64,000 nt of DNA, taken from the NCBI RefSeq assembly GCF_022259695.1, contig NZ_CP092099.1, forward strand, positions 542,471 to 606,470, in the 5' to 3' direction. Shown here in pieces: positions 16,136-25,180 of this stretch (the first letter of the stretch is position 1; each line of letters opens with the position of its first letter). Source of the stretch: Flaviramulus sp. BrNp1-15 (GTDB lineage: Bacteria; Bacteroidota; Bacteroidia; Flavobacteriales; Flavobacteriaceae). The notes under the pieces are model-generated. The model saw only the letters and a program-made list of their open reading frames with translations, searched no databases and was not told the origin of the DNA. A program made the position numbers and the translations under genes.

Positions 16136-19100
16136 GTGAGTAAAACTACACTCTCAAAAACCTATGTACAGGCTTTGCAAACACAAAATCTGCGAAAATC
16201 TATTGCCCAAACTCAAAGTAAAACCCATTTAAAAGGCCTTGTAGGTTCTTCATTTTCATTTGTTATATCTAGTGTTTTTAAAGAAGCTAATAAACCTTTT
16301 TTAATTGTTTTTAATGATAAAGAAGAGGCTGCCTTTTACCTAAACGATTTAGAACAATTATGTGGAGATAAAGATGTATTGTTTTATCCAGGTAGTTACC
16401 GCAGGCCTTATCAAATAGAAGAAACCGATAATGCTAATGTGTTATTACGTGCCGAGGTTTTAAACCGTATAAATTCGCAAAAAAAACCAGCAATAATTGT
16501 TACCTATCCAGATGCACTTTTTGAGCAAGTTGTAACCAGAAAAGAGCTAGAGCGTAACACATTAAAAGTCGCTGTAAACGATAATTTGTCTATAGATTTT
16601 GTAAACGAAGTTTTGTTTGAATACCAATTTAAACGTGTAGATTTTGTTACCGAACCCGGTGAGTTTTCTGTGCGTGGAGGTATTGTAGACGTGTTTTCAT
16701 TTTCTCATGACGAACCTTATAGAATTGAGTTTTTTGGTGATGAGGTTGATAGTATAAGAACTTTTGATGTTGAAACTCAACTGTCAATCGAGCAGATTAA
16801 AAAAATCAATATCATTCCTAATGTTGCTAATAAATTATTACAAGAAAGCAGGCAGAGTTTCTTAAAATATATCGCTCAAAAAACAGTAGTTTGTATAAAA
16901 AATGCTGAATTACTATTTTCTAGAATAGACGATTTTTACAGTAAAGCAGAAGAGGCTTTTAAAACCCTTTCTTCTGATATAAAACATGCGCAACCTAATG
17001 AGTTGTTTTGCAATTCAGCATTATTAAAAAAACAATTACTAGATTTTTCAATTATTGAGTTTGGTGCTTCTGCTGTTATGTTTAATGCAATAGAAACATC
17101 TAACAACCAACTCATAGAATATAACACCACACCACAACCTTCATTTAATAAGCAATTTAATTTGCTGATAGAAGATTTAAACGCAAATCACGATAAAGGG
17201 TATACCAATTATATTGCTTGTGTAAGTGAGCAGCAAGCTAAACGTTTTCATGATATTTTTGATGATTCGCATTTAGAAGTAAAACCATATAACACCGTTA
17301 TACAATCACTACATCAGGGGTTTATAGACCACGATTCTAAAATAGTTTGTTATACCGATCATCAAATCTTTGAACGTTATCATAAATTTCATCTTAAAAA
17401 TGGTTATGCTAAAAAGCAAGCTATAACTTTAAAAGAGCTTACTAATTTAGATATTGGCGATTATGTTACACATATCGATCATGGAATTGGGCGTTTTGGT
17501 GGACTTCAAAAAATAGATGTTGAAGGTAAAAAGCAAGAAGCTATAAAATTGATTTATGGGGAGCGCGATGTATTGTATTTAAGCATACATTCGCTTCATA
17601 AAATCACTAAGTTTAATGGAAAAGATGGGAAACCACCAAAAATTTATAAACTTGGTAGTAAAGCTTGGAAAACCTTAAAACAAAAAACAAAAGCACGTGT
17701 AAAACATGTAGCATTTAACCTGATTAAACTTTACGCTAAACGAAAAACCGAAAAAGGGTTTCAATACAATCCAGATAGCTATTTGCAACATGAATTGGAA
17801 GCTTCTTTTATTTATGAAGATACACCTGACCAAAGTACTGCAACGGCAGATATTAAAGCAGATATGGAAAGCGAACGTCCTATGGACAGATTGGTTTGTG
17901 GTGATGTAGGTTTTGGTAAAACCGAAGTAGCTATACGTGCAGCTTTTAAAGCTGTTGATAATGGTAAACAAGTTGCGGTTTTAGTACCAACAACAATTTT
18001 AGCGTATCAACACTCTAGAACATTTAAGGAACGACTTAAAGAGTTTCCTGTAACAGTTGATTATTTAAACAGATTTAGAACAGCCAAAGAAAAACGTGAA
18101 ACTCTAGAAGCTCTAGAACAAGGAAAAGTAGATATTATTATTGGTACTCATCAATTAGTAAACAAAAATGTAAAGTTTAAAGATTTAGGACTTTTGATTG
18201 TTGATGAAGAACAAAAATTTGGGGTAGCTGTAAAAGAAAAACTTAAGACACTCAAGGATAATGTAGATGTATTAACCTTAACAGCAACACCAATACCTCG
18301 AACACTTCAGTTTAGTTTAATGGCAGCGCGAGATTTATCGGTTATAACAACACCACCGCCAAATAGATATCCTATTGAGAGTCATGTTATTCGTTTTAAT
18401 GAAGAAACCATCCGTGACGCTGTGAGTTACGAAATTGAACGTGGAGGGCAAATTTTCTTCATTCATAATCGTATAGAAAATATTAAAGAAGTTGCAGGCA
18501 TGATTCAACGTTTGGTTCCAGATGCGAAAGTTGGTGTTGGTCATGGGCAAATGGAAGGCAAGAAACTAGAACAATTAATGTTGGCATTCATGGATGGCGC
18601 TTTTGATGTTTTAGTGAGCACAACCATTGTAGAAAGTGGGTTAGATGTATCTAATGCAAATACTATTTTTATAAACAATGCCAATAATTTTGGATTAAGC
18701 GATCTACATCAAATGCGTGGTCGAGTAGGAAGAAGTAATAAAAAAGCTTTCTGTTATTTTATAACTCCGGAATATTCTGCAATGACAGATGATGCACGAA
18801 AACGTATCACAGCTTTAGAGCAGTTTACAGAATTGGGTAGCGGTTTCAATATTGCTATGAAAGATTTAGAAATTCGTGGAGCTGGCGATTTATTGGGTGG
18901 CGAACAAAGTGGTTTTATAAATGAAATTGGGTTTGATACCTATCAAAAAATATTAAATGAAGCTATAGAAGAACTCAAAGAGAATGAGTTTAAAGATCTA
19001 TATGATGAAGATGAAGCGGATAAAGTTTATGTAAAAGATGTTACTATAGACTCTGATTTTGAGCTACTTTTCCCAGATAGTTATGTGAATAATATTGCAG

Positions 19101-19495
19101 AACGTTTAAATTTATACACACAGCTAAATAATTTAAAAACAGAAGCAGAATTAAATACTTTTGAGAAAGAGTTAATTGATCGTTTTGGAGAATTACCTAA
19201 ACAAGTGACCGATTTATTAAATAGTGTCCAAATAAAGTGGTTAGCCACTAAAATAGGCTTCGAAAAAATTATTATGAAACAAGGTAAGTTAATAGGGTAT
19301 TTTATTAACGATCAGCAAAGTCGTTTTTATCAAAGTTCAAATTTCACAAAAGTATTACAGTTTGTTCAATCACATCCTAATGCTTGTAAAATGAAAGAAA
19401 AACAAACCCGAAATGGTTTGCGCTTAATGCTTACCTTTAACAATATAAAATCTGTAAAACAAGCATTAAATGCTTTACAACCTATTGTGGCTTAA
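16136..19495 (+). CDS. mfd: transcription-repair coupling factor
   Basis: This 1119-residue translocase removes RNA polymerase stalled at DNA lesions and recruits the excision-repair machinery. The N-terminal UvrB-homology module (including the FVTEPGEFSVRGGIVDVFS segment near 180) is followed by the CarD-like RNA polymerase interaction domain (DYVTHIDHGIGRFGG, near 440), then RecG-like motor domains with Walker A GDVGFGKTE and a DEEQ box, and the C-terminal TRCF domain. Length is typical for Bacteroidota. Translation starts at GTG 16136. Followed by the thioredoxin-like gene 38 bases later. Confidence 0.97.
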   Translation: MSKTTLSKTYVQALQTQNLRKSIAQTQSKTHLKGLVGSSFSFVISSVFKEANKPFLIVFNDKEEAAFYLNDLEQLCGDKDVLFYPGSYRRPYQIEETDNANVLLRAEVLNRINSQKKPAIIVTYPDALFEQVVTRKELERNTLKVAVNDNLSIDFVNEVLFEYQFKRVDFVTEPGEFSVRGGIVDVFSFSHDEPYRIEFFGDEVDSIRTFDVETQLSIEQIKKINIIPNVANKLLQESRQSFLKYIAQKTVVCIKNAELLFSRIDDFYSKAEEAFKTLSSDIKHAQPNELFCNSALLKKQLLDFSIIEFGASAVMFNAIETSNNQLIEYNTTPQPSFNKQFNLLIEDLNANHDKGYTNYIACVSEQQAKRFHDIFDDSHLEVKPYNTVIQSLHQGFIDHDSKIVCYTDHQIFERYHKFHLKNGYAKKQAITLKELTNLDIGDYVTHIDHGIGRFGGLQKIDVEGKKQEAIKLIYGERDVLYLSIHSLHKITKFNGKDGKPPKIYKLGSKAWKTLKQKTKARVKHVAFNLIKLYAKRKTEKGFQYNPDSYLQHELEASFIYEDTPDQSTATADIKADMESERPMDRLVCGDVGFGKTEVAIRAAFKAVDNGKQVAVLVPTTILAYQHSRTFKERLKEFPVTVDYLNRFRTAKEKRETLEALEQGKVDIIIGTHQLVNKNVKFKDLGLLIVDEEQKFGVAVKEKLKTLKDNVDVLTLTATPIPRTLQFSLMAARDLSVITTPPPNRYPIESHVIRFNEETIRDAVSYEIERGGQIFFIHNRIENIKEVAGMIQRLVPDAKVGVGHGQMEGKKLEQLMLAFMDGAFDVLVSTTIVESGLDVSNANTIFINNANNFGLSDLHQMRGRVGRSNKKAFCYFITPEYSAMTDDARKRITALEQFTELGSGFNIAMKDLEIRGAGDLLGGEQSGFINEIGFDTYQKILNEAIEELKENEFKDLYDEDEADKVYVKDVTIDSDFELLFPDSYVNNIAERLNLYTQLNNLKTEAELNTFEKELIDRFGELPKQVTDLLNSVQIKWLATKIGFEKIIMKQGKLIGYFINDQQSRFYQSSNFTKVLQFVQSHPNACKMKEKQTRNGLRLMLTFNNIKSVKQALNALQPIVA

Positions 19496-19533
19496 TTATT
19501 GTTTTAAAAAATAAAAGAACATTATATAAATAC

Positions 19534-20865
19534 ATGAAACGTTTACTTTTTTTATCACTTTTATTACCGAGTATTCTTTTTGCTCAACATACTATAAAAG
19601 GCGTTTTCTCTCCACCTGATGATTATAATGTTGCATTATTATATAAAGTTACACCTACAGTATCAAAATACATTGCTAATACAGTAATAAAGGAAGATGG
19701 TAGTTTTGAGATTAAGTTAGACACTACTGCTACAAAAGGAATGTATAGATTGGTTTATGCTATACCACAAGAAGATTATAATTTTGATATTATTTACAAC
19801 GGAAAAGAGGATATTGAACTGACTTTTAACTCTGAAACAGGTGTGAAATTCACAAAATCTGTTGAAAACAAACTGCTTTCGTCATACACCAATAGTATGT
19901 CTATGGTTACGCAAAGTATAGGTAACTATTTTAGAAAACAAAGTAAGGACACAACTGCATTAAAGGCAATTTTTAAAACTCAAAAAGAAACGCAATTAAG
20001 TTTTGAAAAAGCTGCTAAGGAAACTATAGCGCTTCAATTTATTAAAGCAAACAAACCTTATATTCCATCAAAAATTGAAGATGTGAATGTGTACTCTCAT
20101 AATTTAAAAAAGCATTATTTTGATTATGTAGATTTCAAGAATAAAACACTTCAAAGCTCTAGTTTTTTACAGGAAAAAGTACTGAATTATGTGTTTGGTA
20201 TGGTTTCTAATCCAGAAGATGAAATAGCTAACTACAAAAAAAATATTGATGTTGTATGTAGTAAAATGAAAGAAGCTCCAAAAGAAATAAAACGCATTTT
20301 GTTAGTTGATACATGGCAACAGATGGCAGATTTAGGTTTAGAACCTGTGGCTAATCACATAGCAGAAACGTATTTAATGGATATTGCAGTAGCTTTAAAC
20401 GATCAAGAGCTTTTACATACATTAATGTTGTACAAAGATTTATCTTTAGGAAATCAAGCTCCAGATTTTGATTTAGAAATAAAAGAAAAAGGAAAATTAA
20501 TTACCAAAAAGTTAAGTAAGCTTGATGTTGCGGAAAACTACATTATTGTGTTTTGGAGTAGTACGTGTTCGCATTGTTTAGATGAAGTACCACAATTACA
20601 AACATACATTCAATCCAAAGAAAAAGGATTGATTAAAGTGGTTGCGGTTGGTTTAGAAGACGAACCTTATAGATGGAAAGATTTAACTTATAGTTTTCCT
20701 GAATTTATTCACGTTTACGGAGAAGGTAAGTGGGATAACGAAATTGGTGATGCTTATGGAGTAACATCAACACCAACTTATTTTATTTTAGATAAAGACA
20801 AAAAAATTATTGAGAAGCCTGAAGATTTTGAAACTTTAAAAGCGTTTTTTGGAGACGAAGAATAG
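19534..20865 (+). CDS. TlpA-like thioredoxin-fold protein with signal peptide
   Basis: This 443-residue exported protein begins with a signal peptide (about 1-17). Residues 18-300 are a helical/beta region of the DUF4369-like kind often seen before TlpA domains in Bacteroidota. The last about 130 residues form a thioredoxin domain with a CSHC active site in the FWSSTCSHCLDE segment and the cis-Pro loop GVTSTPTYFI. It is expected to be a periplasmic disulfide oxidoreductase or reductase; the partner is unknown. It ends 5 bases before the convergent YraN gene with no clear terminator between them. Confidence 0.87.
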   Translation: MKRLLFLSLLLPSILFAQHTIKGVFSPPDDYNVALLYKVTPTVSKYIANTVIKEDGSFEIKLDTTATKGMYRLVYAIPQEDYNFDIIYNGKEDIELTFNSETGVKFTKSVENKLLSSYTNSMSMVTQSIGNYFRKQSKDTTALKAIFKTQKETQLSFEKAAKETIALQFIKANKPYIPSKIEDVNVYSHNLKKHYFDYVDFKNKTLQSSSFLQEKVLNYVFGMVSNPEDEIANYKKNIDVVCSKMKEAPKEIKRILLVDTWQQMADLGLEPVANHIAETYLMDIAVALNDQELLHTLMLYKDLSLGNQAPDFDLEIKEKGKLITKKLSKLDVAENYIIVFWSSTCSHCLDEVPQLQTYIQSKEKGLIKVVAVGLEDEPYRWKDLTYSFPEFIHVYGEGKWDNEIGDAYGVTSTPTYFILDKDKKIIEKPEDFETLKAFFGDEE

Positions 20866-20870
20866 ATGCA

Positions 20871-21230
20871 TTAAAAGTGATAAAAGGCATTTTCTAAATG
20901 TTCAATATTAAAGGCGTTGTTTTCTTTTACTATCGCTATAATATCAAACCGTACTTCTACATCTAAGCCATTTACAGTAACATATTCATCAACAGCTTTA
21001 ACTAATCGTTTAATTTGTTTAGGCTTTACAAAATCTTGCGGATTTCCAAAATCGGTAGTTGAACGCGTTTTTACTTCTATAATGGCAAGTGTATCTTCTT
21101 TTTGAGCAATTATGTCAACTTCAGCTTTATCAAAACGGTAGTTGCGTTCAATAATGTCATAACCATTCTTCAATAGAAAATTTACTGCTAATTGCTCGCC
21201 TTTTTTACCAAGTTCGTTGTGTTGTGCCAT
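20871..21230 (-). CDS. YraN family (UPF0102) endonuclease-like protein
   Basis: The 119-residue protein has the nuclease-like core of UPF0102: a GKKGEQLA helix at the start, then VDIIAQKEDTLAIIEVKTRS, which supplies the Asp and the Glu-X-Lys of a PD-(D/E)XK site. The family is widespread and the biological role is not settled; a link to DNA uptake or repair has been suggested by the fold. It starts 10 bases after the stop of the DUF3857 gene on the same strand and may be the last gene of that unit. Confidence 0.9.
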   Translation of the reverse strand: MAQHNELGKKGEQLAVNFLLKNGYDIIERNYRFDKAEVDIIAQKEDTLAIIEVKTRSTTDFGNPQDFVKPKQIKRLVKAVDEYVTVNGLDVEVRFDIIAIVKENNAFNIEHLENAFYHF

Positions 21231-21240
21231 TAATTATAAG

Positions 21241-23211
21241 TTATATCGGCTCAAAAACTAATACTAATTTATTAAAATCGGCTGCACTGTTTATTACGGT
21301 TCTGTAATCTTCGTAGTTTTCGGTTTCTATAATGTTTTCTCTATAATGTTCGTCTGCAGTTATAACCAATTCATTATTGTTTTTAACTTCGTAATAGGAA
21401 TGGAAAATTAACTGTTCTTCTCCATCCTTAATAAAAAAGTTCTTTATATTAATGTCTTCCAAATTGGCAATTCTATAACCATCAGGTATTTTAATGTTTA
21501 TAGTTCTATAGTAACTTCTAGTGAATTCATTTTCAACAGGTAAAGCTCTTTCTTTTTCTTGATAAAGTTGTATTTGTTCTCCAATTAAGTCACCAACTTT
21601 AAATAGGTATTTTTTACCTGCTTTTTCTGTTAATGCTTCTGTATTGAAATCAATTAAAAAAGTAATAGGTTTTACACCGAATAATTCTGGGTTGTCGTTT
21701 ATTAATTCTTTACTGGTTATATCAACATCTTCATTTATATTTTTTGCAAATCCTTCAATTAAATCATCTCTGTCTTTATCTTTTATAAGATGTATATATG
21801 GTTGAAAATACATGGCATAATACCCACCCATAGAGCGATTTAATTTAACTTTAGAACTAGATAGGTTATCTTTTTCAAAATCAACATCTATAACCATTTT
21901 ATCAACCGTTTTATCAGCTTTAATAGGTTCTATATATTTTATTTTGCCTAAACCAGAAACAAAATCACCAACCTTAACTTCTTTAATAAACAAACCGTAG
22001 TTGTTGGTTAAATATGCTGGTGGATATCCGTATCTTGAGTTCAATTCATGTGGAGACAAATACTTTTTTGTTTTATTAAAATAGATTAAAAAATCTGTTA
22101 AAAAATTATTAGCCTCAAAGTCTTTATCAAATTTTAAGTATTGTCTATCGCTAGTTAACACAACTTCATGCTTGATATTTAAGCTTTTGAATAAAGAGAG
22201 GTAAAGCTTTAAAATACCTGTTTCGTTTGCTATTTTTTTATCTAAAACTTCGTCTAAATCTTTAAAGTTTTCACTTCCATCTTCTGTAACATATACATTG
22301 GATTTAATGTGAAATTCCAGTTTTCTAATAAGGGCTTCTTCTTCTAGTTTTTTTCCGCCAGTAGCTTCTTTAATGAATTTTTTTAAAAGATTTTGGGTCT
22401 TACTATTTAATTCCTCGTAATAGTAAGAGTAGATGTTTTGAGCAACCTGACTATAAGATGATATATCTTTAGAATTGTCTGCTGTATTTCTGTCTAGCTT
22501 GTAAACAATAGATTTTTTTGAGGCATTATAAGCTGAGTATTCTTCTTTAAGTAAAGGGTCTATCTTATCAATTTTCAAAAACCAATGTAGCTTATTTTTA
22601 GAAAGTGTATCCCTTTTTATTTCAGGAGTATCATTGTAAGTTTTAAATTCAAAAACCAAATTACTGGGTGAGTATAAATCAAATTCCACATTGTTTTTTT
22701 TGAAATCTGATTGAAGCGTTATTTTATTTCCCTTATATCTTGGATATCTTCTTACTACGTAATAATATTCTATAAAGCTTCCTTTTTCAATACCCTCAAA
22801 AGCAAAAAATTTATAATTCTGGCCTGTTTCTTCATCTTGAGCTGTGAGTATTTTACTATTATCTAATTCAATAATGTCTCCATTATTTTTTATTACCCTT
22901 GCTTTGTTAACTTTTAATTCTGATGTTGAATTATATGGTAGATATACTTTGTTGTAGCTTTCAATTTTTTCATCAGAGTTTAACCATAATACACGATGTT
23001 CTAAAAAATATTCTACAAGACCATCTTCTTGAAAATAAAACTCTGTTAATACTTTGTCTTTTAGGGCAATAATAGGTTCTTCATTATTTTCATCTATTGA
23101 ATATGAAGGGGTTTCATCCCAGGAATAGTTAGTATAGACTGGCAATTCTTTTTGCGAGAACAATAACTGGCTGAAAACAAGTAATATAATAATTGGTTTG
23201 TTTTTTAACAT
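21241..23211 (-). CDS. DUF3857 protein with degenerate transglutaminase-like domain
   Basis: The 656-residue protein has a signal peptide (1-19), a DUF3857 region (about 55-225), a transglutaminase-like region (about 265-410) and a beta-rich C-terminal part. Comparison with its upstream neighbour shows the catalytic triad is missing. Where the neighbour has YGDCKD, this has ANETG; where it has DNHMILSY, this has LTDFLIYF; and the FLDATG Asp motif is replaced by a YLSPHE stretch. It should therefore be a non-catalytic binding or structural paralogue. It follows the active-looking copy after 10 bases and is likely co-transcribed with it. Periplasmic location is inferred from the signal peptide. 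Confidence 0.82.
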   Translation of the reverse strand: MLKNKPIIILLVFSQLLFSQKELPVYTNYSWDETPSYSIDENNEEPIIALKDKVLTEFYFQEDGLVEYFLEHRVLWLNSDEKIESYNKVYLPYNSTSELKVNKARVIKNNGDIIELDNSKILTAQDEETGQNYKFFAFEGIEKGSFIEYYYVVRRYPRYKGNKITLQSDFKKNNVEFDLYSPSNLVFEFKTYNDTPEIKRDTLSKNKLHWFLKIDKIDPLLKEEYSAYNASKKSIVYKLDRNTADNSKDISSYSQVAQNIYSYYYEELNSKTQNLLKKFIKEATGGKKLEEEALIRKLEFHIKSNVYVTEDGSENFKDLDEVLDKKIANETGILKLYLSLFKSLNIKHEVVLTSDRQYLKFDKDFEANNFLTDFLIYFNKTKKYLSPHELNSRYGYPPAYLTNNYGLFIKEVKVGDFVSGLGKIKYIEPIKADKTVDKMVIDVDFEKDNLSSSKVKLNRSMGGYYAMYFQPYIHLIKDKDRDDLIEGFAKNINEDVDITSKELINDNPELFGVKPITFLIDFNTEALTEKAGKKYLFKVGDLIGEQIQLYQEKERALPVENEFTRSYYRTINIKIPDGYRIANLEDINIKNFFIKDGEEQLIFHSYYEVKNNNELVITADEHYRENIIETENYEDYRTVINSAADFNKLVLVFEPI

Positions 23212-23221
23212 GATTGATAGA

Positions 23222-25180
23222 TTATATTTTTTTTAATACTATTACCTCTTTAAAGGCTTTTTCTGTTTCTTTTATTAATGAATTTACTTCTTTTTGTTGT
23301 TCAGGATTTAAAGTGATAAAATTCAAACTATAAGAATGGTTATAAACTACCCTATTCTCTTTAACATCATAAGTTATATTAGTTGTAATATATTCATTTG
23401 ACATGTTAATATTTTCTGGGACATAATCTATACTAAAACCATGAGGAATATTAAGAGTTGTTGTATAGCTAAAGTAGTTTGTGTGTTCGTATTCAATATC
23501 ATTTTTTCTATCATCTTCAGTTTTATATGCCGATAAATCTTTTATAAAATTTAAATTAATATATATTTCATCACCTAATTTTTTGGTATACCCATTAATA
23601 GTAAAATTGTAATCTACAATTAGGTTTTTCTCATAGTTGTATTTATTGGTTTCTGAAAAAGATTTTATCAAAAATTTATTATTCCCTTTCTGTAGGCGAG
23701 AATTATAAAAAGCTTTTAATTTTTCATCGGTTGTTTCGTTTTCTAAATAATTAAATGTATCTATTTTATTGTATCCGGCAATTTCAATTTTTGCTTTTCC
23801 TATAACATCTTCACCCACAATTTCAATTGTAGAGGTATCTATAACTGCATTTTTTATTGCGGGTACTATGGGAACTTGCTTTATACTAAAATTAGATTCT
23901 CCGTTAGCTATTAAGGCTTCTTTTCCTTGTATAAAAGAAGAAGGGAGGTCTATTGGCACATATCTTCCTGTTGCATCTAAAAAGTAAGTATTGTCATTCT
24001 TATCTGTATAGGATAAAATCATGTGATTGTCTACAATAGGGGTGGGCATTTCGTTATAGTTGTAAGGAATGCTTCGTGTGCCAATCCAAGTTAAATCTCC
24101 TTTTATTCCAGCTATTTTTAACATTTGATATAGGATACTAGAATTATCTTTGCAATCGCCATATTTTTTTTGAAACACATCATTTGCTTGTCTAGGAATA
24201 AAACCCCCTAGAGCATATTCAAAAGCAATATATTTTATGTTTTTTTGAGTCCAATAATAAATGGCTTTTACTTTTTCAAAATCGTTTGGTTTTCCATTGG
24301 TTAACTCTTGAACTAATTTAACCAGATCTTTATCAGTTTCTCCTGTATTAATGTCTTTAACTAATGAATAATACCAATCGTATAAATCTGAAACATTTTT
24401 TGCTAAACTTGTATCGCCATTGTCTGATTTGTAAGAGGTTATAATTGGTACTATATGTGGAAGTATTTTTTTGTAAGTAGGAGAATTTGGTTCATATTCA
24501 TATTCATCAATATTCTTTAATTCCCAACTATAAATATTAGTATTTCTTTTTTCTGTTTTTTTAAAATTGATACCTAATGTATCCGTATTGTACTCTTTAA
24601 AAGTAATATCGATGTCTTTATCTGCAACTATAGTAACTTTGTTATTTACAATTGGTGAAAAATCTCCAAAATAGAACGGACTTAAAAAACGAGGGTTTTT
24701 TACGTTTTCAGAATATTTTAAAATAGATTTTGATCCTTTTTTTAAATTTGGAAATATAAAATTCAATGATTTTGTATCATCGTAAAAAGATCTGTCAAGC
24801 TCATCCTTTTCTTTAAAATCTGTAACTTCAATTTCTTTGTATTCGCCATTAGAATAAGAAAATGATGAAGCCTCAACATCATTTAATTCAAAAAAAGAGG
24901 AAAAATTCAAGGCTTTTTTAGAGTTATAATTAGCACTTTCATCTAGATATATATCTTCCTCTAAAAACTCTTGAGTAATATCAATTTTACCAGACTTAAG
25001 CTTTATGGTAATCTTCGTGTCTTGCTTAATTCTAACTGTTTTGGCATTCGGGTATAATTTTTTATAAAAATTATATTCTTCAGATTCTTGTGCATAATTG
25101 TTTAGGAAAACTAAACAGAAAATGACTAGAAATAAAATTTTACTCGAATTAGTAAGTTTCAAATTTGTAAATCTCTCCAT
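23222..25180 (-). CDS. DUF3857 / transglutaminase-like protein with intact triad
   Basis: This 652-residue exported protein has a signal peptide (about 8-30), a DUF3857 region (about 60-230) and a transglutaminase core (about 285-410). The Cys-His-Asp triad is visible as Cys343 in YGDCKD, His386 in DNHMILSY and Asp402 in FLDATG, and the PRQANDVFQKKYGDCKD context is the family hallmark. Such proteins may act as periplasmic cysteine peptidases or cross-linking enzymes; the substrate is unknown. Its start overlaps the stop of the MORN-repeat gene by 32 bases, so the three genes from 28445 to 21241 form one operon. Confidence 0.87.
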   Translation of the reverse strand: MERFTNLKLTNSSKILFLVIFCLVFLNNYAQESEEYNFYKKLYPNAKTVRIKQDTKITIKLKSGKIDITQEFLEEDIYLDESANYNSKKALNFSSFFELNDVEASSFSYSNGEYKEIEVTDFKEKDELDRSFYDDTKSLNFIFPNLKKGSKSILKYSENVKNPRFLSPFYFGDFSPIVNNKVTIVADKDIDITFKEYNTDTLGINFKKTEKRNTNIYSWELKNIDEYEYEPNSPTYKKILPHIVPIITSYKSDNGDTSLAKNVSDLYDWYYSLVKDINTGETDKDLVKLVQELTNGKPNDFEKVKAIYYWTQKNIKYIAFEYALGGFIPRQANDVFQKKYGDCKDNSSILYQMLKIAGIKGDLTWIGTRSIPYNYNEMPTPIVDNHMILSYTDKNDNTYFLDATGRYVPIDLPSSFIQGKEALIANGESNFSIKQVPIVPAIKNAVIDTSTIEIVGEDVIGKAKIEIAGYNKIDTFNYLENETTDEKLKAFYNSRLQKGNNKFLIKSFSETNKYNYEKNLIVDYNFTINGYTKKLGDEIYINLNFIKDLSAYKTEDDRKNDIEYEHTNYFSYTTTLNIPHGFSIDYVPENINMSNEYITTNITYDVKENRVVYNHSYSLNFITLNPEQQKEVNSLIKETEKAFKEVIVLKKI